11,541 bases of DNA from an uncultured Roseburia sp. (GTDB lineage: Bacteria > Bacillota > Clostridia > Lachnospirales > Lachnospiraceae). The stretch spans positions 1 through 11,541 of the forward strand of contig CANODN010000043.1 in assembly GCA_947564765.1 (NCBI GenBank), in the 5' to 3' direction. The notes under the pieces were generated by a model. That model ran no database searches and was not told the DNA's origin. It saw nothing but the letters and a program-made list of their open reading frames with translations. The position numbers and the translations under genes were made by a program. Below, piece after piece: positions 7,338 to 11,541 of the stretch (the first letter of the stretch is position 1; each line of letters starts with the position of its first letter).

Positions 7338-8522
7338 ATGCATATTATAAATGGAAAAATTTACACCTTCTGCCAAAACAAAAATCTCGTACCGACAGAA
7401 GAAAACGGTATCCTTGAAAACGGATTTGTTACGATAGAAAACGGCAAAATAAAGGATACCGGACCGATGGAAAATCTGAAACGGGAACAGGATGACATTT
7501 TAGACGTCAAAGGTGCCTGGGTACTTCCGGGGCTGATTGACGCACACTGCCATGTTGGAATTTCCGAGGAAAAATGGGGAAGCATCGGAGATGACTGCAA
7601 CGAAACGGCCTCTCCGCTGACGCCGTATCTTCGCGGACTTGACGCCGTAAATCCCATGGATAACGCATTTCACGACGCAATTATGGCAGGCGTCACTTCT
7701 GTAATGACAGGACCGGGCAGCGCAAATATAGCAGGCGGACAATCCGTATTTATGAAGGTGCAAGGCAGAGATATTGACCATATGGTAATCAAGGCTCCTG
7801 CCGCAATGAAAATCGCATTCGGTGAAAATCCGAAAGTAAATTACGGAGACAAAGGCATGATGCCCTGCAGCCGCATGGCCATAGCAGGAATGCTCCGGGA
7901 GGAATTGTTTTCGGCCAGGGAATATTTTTTACAGAAAAAGCGCGGTCAACTTACATCCACCGATTTCCGAAAGGAATGCTGGATTCCTGTACTGGAAGGA
8001 AAAATCCCTTTAAAAGCGCATGTACACCGTGCAGATGATATTCTAACGGCAATCCGCATTGCAAAAGAGTTTCATCTGTCTATGACATTGGATCATTGTA
8101 CAGAGGGACATCTGATCGCAGAGGAAATCAAAGATTCCGGCTATCCTGTGATTACAGGACCGGGAATGACCGCCCGCAGCAAAATAGAAGTGAAAAATAT
8201 GAGTTTTAAAACGGCAGGCGTTCTGCATAAAGCCGGCGTAAAAATCGCAGTGATGTCAGACCATCCGGTGACCTTAATCCGCTATCTTCCCGTTTATGCA
8301 GGACTATGCGTCCGTCAGGGCCTTCCAATGCCGGAAGGCCTAAAGGCAATTACCATAAATGCAGCAGAAATCTGCGGCGTATCGGACCGGCTCGGTTCCA
8401 TAGAGCCGGGAAAAGATGCAGATCTTGCCATTTACAGCGGAAATCCCATGGAAATCTTTACCAAAACATTGTATACCATCATTGACGGTAAGATTGTATA
8501 CCGCTTATCAGACGGGGATTAG
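7338..8522 (+). CDS. Metal-dependent amidohydrolase, imidazolonepropionase-like family, substrate unknown
   Basis: A cytoplasmic amidohydrolase-superfamily enzyme, expected to hydrolyse a C-N bond using a metal centre. I take the ATG at 7338 (MHIINGKIY, 394 residues). The earlier ATG at 7332 is only one base after the GGAGG at 7326-7330, whereas 7338 has the normal 7-base spacing. Numbered from there, the N-terminal beta domain ends at VLPGLID. The metal-binding HxH is in AHCHVG (H70, H72), and further likely ligands lie in KAHVHRADD (H228, H230), TLDHCTEGH (H253, H258) and MSDHPVT (D308). The C-terminal GSIEPGKDADLAIYSG (353-368) is typical of the superfamily. No signal peptide is visible. 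The gene is divergent from GH20 and convergent with the hem gene, so it is probably monocistronic. I found no convincing promoter. Relatives include imidazolonepropionases and Xaa-Arg-type dipeptidases, but no histidine-degradation genes are near, so substrate is left open. Confidence 0.88.
   Translation: MHIINGKIYTFCQNKNLVPTEENGILENGFVTIENGKIKDTGPMENLKREQDDILDVKGAWVLPGLIDAHCHVGISEEKWGSIGDDCNETASPLTPYLRGLDAVNPMDNAFHDAIMAGVTSVMTGPGSANIAGGQSVFMKVQGRDIDHMVIKAPAAMKIAFGENPKVNYGDKGMMPCSRMAIAGMLREELFSAREYFLQKKRGQLTSTDFRKECWIPVLEGKIPLKAHVHRADDILTAIRIAKEFHLSMTLDHCTEGHLIAEEIKDSGYPVITGPGMTARSKIEVKNMSFKTAGVLHKAGVKIAVMSDHPVTLIRYLPVYAGLCVRQGLPMPEGLKAITINAAEICGVSDRLGSIEPGKDADLAIYSGNPMEIFTKTLYTIIDGKIVYRLSDGD
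8319..8340 (+). repeat. Perfect 8-bp hairpin inside the amidohydrolase gene
   Basis: GGCCTTCC (8319-8326) and GGAAGGCC (8333-8340) are exact inverse complements around the loop AATGCC. It encodes the peptide GLPMPEGL and has no T-tract after it, so it is not an intrinsic terminator. Any role is unknown. Confidence 0.5.
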
Positions 8523-8525
8523 CAT

Positions 8526-10910
8526 TTATTCCGACATCTTCACACACAGCTCTGCCAGTTTTTCATAAGATGCCTCTTTGGTTTCCAAAACCCTCTGAAG
8601 CCCATACGAACGCAGCCGTTCTGTTGTTTTTGGACCGATGCTGTAAACTGTGGTCTCCGCAAATCCATCTGTTCCGCAGACATCCAAAAGACGTCCGACA
8701 GAAGAAGCACAGGTAAATAAAATCCCGTTATATGCCGCAAATGGCTTTATCTTCTCCGCGTCCGGTTTTACGGCGGCATTTTCATAGACATCAATTTCTT
8801 CAAGCGCACAGATCTCTTTCAATTCTTCACACAGACCATTCTTCACATCTGCCGCTTTCAGATACCAGACTTTACAGGGGTGCTTTTGTTCTGCATGCCC
8901 ACTCTTCCAGTCTTTCAAACGCTCACACAGGGCTTTTGAAAGGGTTTCACTATCAAATTTATCAGGAATCAAATCTGCATTTATTCCGTAATTTTTTAAT
9001 GTCTCTGCCGTCTTACCTCCCACGGCGGCAATCTTACAATCAGACAAACAACGCACATCCAGACCGCTTTCTTTTAAATTTCCAAAAAAAGCATCTACGC
9101 CATGCCTGCTGGTAAAAACAAGCCAGTTTACATCAAAAAACTGCTCTGCCCTAAACTTCCATGTTTTCTCTTTCACCACACCCACCTGTATTTCATCCAC
9201 GTCTGCTCCCTGCTGACGCAAAAGTACGGAAAGCCTTGTAGAATCTTCTCCGATTTTCGGAATCAGATACCGTTTTCCAAACAGCGGACGCTCCTCAAAA
9301 AAATTCAGGTCATTCCTAAGTCCTACTACATCTCCTACAACAATCACTGCAGGAGATGCCAGTCCCGCTTCTTTTACCGCCTCTGCAATATGCGTAAGAT
9401 CCGAAACACAGCATTTCTGTCTCGGCGTCGTTGCATGGGAAATCACTGCCGCCTTTGTCTCTTTTGCCATTCCTGCCTGAAGGAGATTTTCGGCAATTTC
9501 CCCCACCTTGCTCAATCCCATGAGAAACACGCAGGTTTCCCTGCTATTTGCCATTGCCGCAAAATCAATCTCTGCAAGTTCATCGTTTTTATTATGGGCA
9601 GTCACCACATGAAATCCCGCAGAAAGTCCCCGGTGGGTAACGGGAATGCCCGCATATGCCGGTCCTGCCGTAGCGGAGCTGATTCCCGGAATCACCTCAA
9701 AAGGCACGCCATGTTCCCGAAGATACAGACCTTCTTCGCCACCCCGTCCGAACACATAGACATCGCCGCCCTTCAGACGAACCACATTTTTATATTCCAT
9801 GCTTTTTTGCACCAGCAGACGGTTGATTTCCTCCTGGCGCATCGTATGATTATGGCTGGCTTTTCCGGCATAAATCAATTCACAGCTCCTTTTCGCCACA
9901 TGCAAAAGCTCCGGCGCCGCCAGTCTGTCATAGACAATACAGTCCGCTTTCTTTAATGCCTCAAGTCCTTTTACCGTGATCAGCCCTGGATCGCCCGGTC
10001 CTGCGCCCACCAGATAAACCATGCCCGCTGTTTTTCTGCGGACAGCGGCTGCCGCCTCCTTTGCAAGCTTTCCCGGATTGTTTCCGGATACGCTTACATA
10101 TGCCTGACGTTTTCCCGTCTCATCTCCAAACATAGCCCGAAACAAAAAACCGCCGTCTGCAGACTTTTGCAAAACGGCTCCCACCGGAGCATGACAGCCG
10201 CCGCCGATCTCCTGCAGAAATCCCCGTTCCGCTTTTGCCGCAAGCACAGTATCCGTATCGCTTAGCGCATTTAACATTTCAAGGAGTCTTTCCTCTTTCT
10301 CTGAAATCTCCAATGCCAGAATCCCCTGGGCCGGAGCGGGAATCATCTGATCCGGCTCCAGATATTGTGTAATCCGATCCTGCATGTTAAGCCTGTGAAG
10401 ACCTGCAGCCGCAAGCACGATACCGTCTAACCCTTCTTCTTCCATTTTCTTAAGCCTTGTTTCCACATTACCCCGAATACCCACGATGCGTATATCCGGC
10501 CTTAATTTTTTCAGCTGAAATTCTCTGCGCAGGCTGCCGGTTCCGATCACCGCTCCCTGGGGAAGCTCTGCTAAAGATTTCTTTTCGCGCAAAATCAACA
10601 CATCCCTGGAATCCTCCCGTTTCCATGCTTTTGCAAACAGCAGCCCACCGACAGGCTCTGTGGGCATATCTTTCATACTGTGTACGCCGATTTGAATTTC
10701 ACCGGAAAGAAGTTTCTCTTCAATCTCTTTGACAAATACGCCTTTATCGCCGATTTCATGCAGGGGCACATCCAGAATCAAATCCCCCTTTGTCTTTATC
10801 ACCCGTATTTCAAAGATATCCTCCCGGTAAGCCGCCGCAAGCCTTTTGCATACCCATTCTGCCTGTGCCAGCGCAAGCCTTGAACCGCGTGTGCCTATAA
10901 TATATTTCAT
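8526..10910 (-). CDS. Trifunctional HemC-CobA-HemD fusion: hydroxymethylbilane synthase / uroporphyrinogen-III C-methyltransferase / uroporphyrinogen-III synthase
   Basis: A single 794-residue cytoplasmic protein covering three tetrapyrrole steps: four porphobilinogen to hydroxymethylbilane (HemC), ring closure to uroporphyrinogen III (HemD), and two SAM-dependent methylations to precorrin-2 (CobA/SUMT). Residues 1-296 are HemC, with TRGSRLALAQ, VHSMKDMP (catalytic D81), GTGSLRR, IRGNVETRL, PAPAQG and GGGCHAPVG (C239, dipyrromethane cofactor attachment). Residues 297-535 are SUMT, with VGAGPGDPGL, RLKGGDVYVFGRGGEE (378-393), PGISSATAGPAYAGIPVTHRG (from 408) and SHATTPRQ. Residues about 545-794 are HemD, with FTSRHGVDAFF (599-609), AAVGGKTAETL and YSIGPKTTERL. 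The HemC-SUMT join (KTAG-MVYLVGAG) has no linker, and no Shine-Dalgarno precedes Met297, so this reads as a true fusion. GGAGAG upstream and a 15-base gap from hemA indicate one operon. The product branch is siroheme/cobalamin rather than protoheme. Confidence 0.94.
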   Translation of the reverse strand: MKYIIGTRGSRLALAQAEWVCKRLAAAYREDIFEIRVIKTKGDLILDVPLHEIGDKGVFVKEIEEKLLSGEIQIGVHSMKDMPTEPVGGLLFAKAWKREDSRDVLILREKKSLAELPQGAVIGTGSLRREFQLKKLRPDIRIVGIRGNVETRLKKMEEEGLDGIVLAAAGLHRLNMQDRITQYLEPDQMIPAPAQGILALEISEKEERLLEMLNALSDTDTVLAAKAERGFLQEIGGGCHAPVGAVLQKSADGGFLFRAMFGDETGKRQAYVSVSGNNPGKLAKEAAAAVRRKTAGMVYLVGAGPGDPGLITVKGLEALKKADCIVYDRLAAPELLHVAKRSCELIYAGKASHNHTMRQEEINRLLVQKSMEYKNVVRLKGGDVYVFGRGGEEGLYLREHGVPFEVIPGISSATAGPAYAGIPVTHRGLSAGFHVVTAHNKNDELAEIDFAAMANSRETCVFLMGLSKVGEIAENLLQAGMAKETKAAVISHATTPRQKCCVSDLTHIAEAVKEAGLASPAVIVVGDVVGLRNDLNFFEERPLFGKRYLIPKIGEDSTRLSVLLRQQGADVDEIQVGVVKEKTWKFRAEQFFDVNWLVFTSRHGVDAFFGNLKESGLDVRCLSDCKIAAVGGKTAETLKNYGINADLIPDKFDSETLSKALCERLKDWKSGHAEQKHPCKVWYLKAADVKNGLCEELKEICALEEIDVYENAAVKPDAEKIKPFAAYNGILFTCASSVGRLLDVCGTDGFAETTVYSIGPKTTERLRSYGLQRVLETKEASYEKLAELCVKMSE

Positions 10911-10925
10911 ACCGTCTCTCCTGTC

Positions 10926-11492
10926 TTAAATTTGAAACAGCTGCTTTAAAAATTGCTGATATGCCTCCTGGTCTTCTTCACAATCCAAACGCTTAAGCTC
11001 CCTAATCGGTTCCCGTAAAAGTCTCTGAAGGGATGCATTTAACACCTTTTTCAACAATTTCTGCTCCCTTGGACTAAGCTCCATTTTCCGATTCAGATAC
11101 TCATAACTGTCTGCTGAAATCCGATTACAGCGCTGCTGCAAAGATTCAATGGCAGCATCCATTCTGCTGTGCAAAAGCCAGTCCGACGTTTCTTTCAATC
11201 CTTCTTTGATCAGTTCCTCACTCTCTTTTACCAGACACTCCCGTTCCTTTTGGTTTTCGTCTGCAATCCTCTGCAGCGTATCCAGATTGATCAGAGTGAT
11301 CAACGGATGATCGGCCAGAGCAATATCAATATCCCTGGGAGCCGCCAAATCCAGAAATACCATGTTGTGTAAAGGAGTAAAGGAATCCTTTTTTACAATC
11401 AAATGAGGCGCGGATGTAGCGCTTACTACAATATCATATTGGGAAATCACCTCACGCCAGGTTTCGTAAGGGATCACGTTTAAATCCGGAAA
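10926..11492 (-). pseudogene. hemA: Glutamyl-tRNA reductase, C-terminal part only (broken or cut frame)
   Basis: GluTR reduces glutamyl-tRNA(Glu) to glutamate-1-semialdehyde with NADPH, the first committed step of the C5 tetrapyrrole pathway. What is visible is the end of the NADPH-binding domain, with DIVVSATSAPH, FLDLAAPRDIDIAL and the NLDTLQRIADEN linker. It is followed by the helical dimerization domain ending LLREPIRELKRL and a stop at 10926-10928. The frame reads upstream through PDLNVIPYETW, typical of this fold, but meets an in-frame TGA at 11493-11495. The N-terminal catalytic domain, with its conserved Cys, is absent; about 220 residues are missing and only 46 bases remain. A GTG at 11475-11477 is mid-domain and lacks a ribosome binding site, so it is not a true start. 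Position just ahead of the hemC fusion fits the usual hemA-hemC order. It could be a truncated gene or an intact gene spoiled by errors at the contig end. Confidence 0.85.
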
Positions 11493-11541
11493 TCATCAAA
11501 AAACAAAGCATTACCATAAAAAAATTAATCGAAGATTTAAA
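11493..11541. other. AT-rich terminal segment that does not continue hemA
   Basis: These bases should encode the NADPH-binding loop of GluTR (an NRT-type motif) but no minus-strand frame gives it cleanly. The segment is about 20% G+C, far below the rest of the window, with A runs of six and seven. One minus frame reads NALFFDDF, which could join PDLNV if bases had been lost, suggesting sequence errors. One plus frame is open and reads QSITIKKLIEDLK, without a start codon. Neither reading is firm. Confidence 0.4.

Noticed and set aside
9102..9956. 284-residue plus-strand open frame
   Set aside because: It is antisense to the HemD and SUMT domains of the fusion, whose motifs are unmistakable on the other strand; its composition looks like a shadow.
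9970..10022. Independent translation start at Met297 for a separate CobA-HemD protein
   Set aside because: No Shine-Dalgarno precedes it (GCGGGC only) and the HemC frame runs straight through, so a fusion is the simpler reading.
11475..11477. GTG as the true start of a short 183-residue hemA-like protein
   Set aside because: It falls in the middle of the NADPH-binding domain, with homologous residues (PDLN) upstream in frame and no ribosome binding site.
11492..11541. Start of a plus-strand gene or mobile-element end beyond hemA
   Set aside because: The open plus frame has no start codon, no recognisable family and too little sequence; no terminal repeats or target duplication can be seen.
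1..11541. A previously undescribed defence, RNA or mobile system
   Set aside because: Nearly all bases belong to recognisable tryptophan, glycosidase, amidohydrolase and tetrapyrrole genes or their control regions; no array, reverse transcriptase, transposase or toxin-antitoxin pair is visible.

Overview
The window looks like chromosomal DNA from a gut-type anaerobic Clostridium relative, most likely a Lachnospiraceae member. The pointers are a tRNA-Trp T-box leader in front of trpE, a secreted GH20 glycosidase with F5/8C, LamG-like, FIVAR and Fn3 modules, a hemA/hemC/cobA/hemD tetrapyrrole cluster, GGAGG-type ribosome binding sites and a moderate G+C. The genus is inference only.

Layout, low to high coordinates. 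Positions 1-394 (-) hold the N-terminal part of the glutaminase subunit of anthranilate synthase (trpG/pabA type), cut by the window edge and possibly frameshifted there. Positions 391-1800 (-) hold trpE, whose stop overlaps the trpG start (ATGA). Upstream of trpE, about 1825-2172, is a full T-box leader with a clear terminator and a consensus promoter at 2178-2206, so this is the head of a trp operon controlled by tRNA-Trp charging. Positions 2231-7129 (-) hold a 1632-residue secreted multimodular GH20 enzyme with its own promoter, probably acting on N-acetylhexosamine-containing host or dietary glycans. Positions 7130-7337 are a divergent control region. Positions 7338-8522 (+) hold a cytoplasmic metal-dependent amidohydrolase of unknown substrate. 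Positions 8526-10910 (-) hold one 794-residue protein that fuses HemC, CobA (SUMT) and HemD. Positions 10926-11492 (-) hold the C-terminal part of glutamyl-tRNA reductase (hemA). Its frame is broken at 11493-11495 and the last ~50 bases are AT-rich and do not look like hemA.

The genes fall into three independent functions. trpE/trpG make anthranilate from chorismate. The GH20 enzyme works outside the cell. hemA and the fused hemC-cobA-hemD cover the committed step from glutamyl-tRNA, then hydroxymethylbilane to uroporphyrinogen III to precorrin-2, the branch toward siroheme and cobalamin. hemB and hemL are not in the window. I found no mobile element, CRISPR array, tRNA or rRNA gene. The most unusual item is the three-domain tetrapyrrole fusion; I see no wholly new multi-gene system. 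Both window ends show disturbed reading frames, which may reflect low-quality contig ends.
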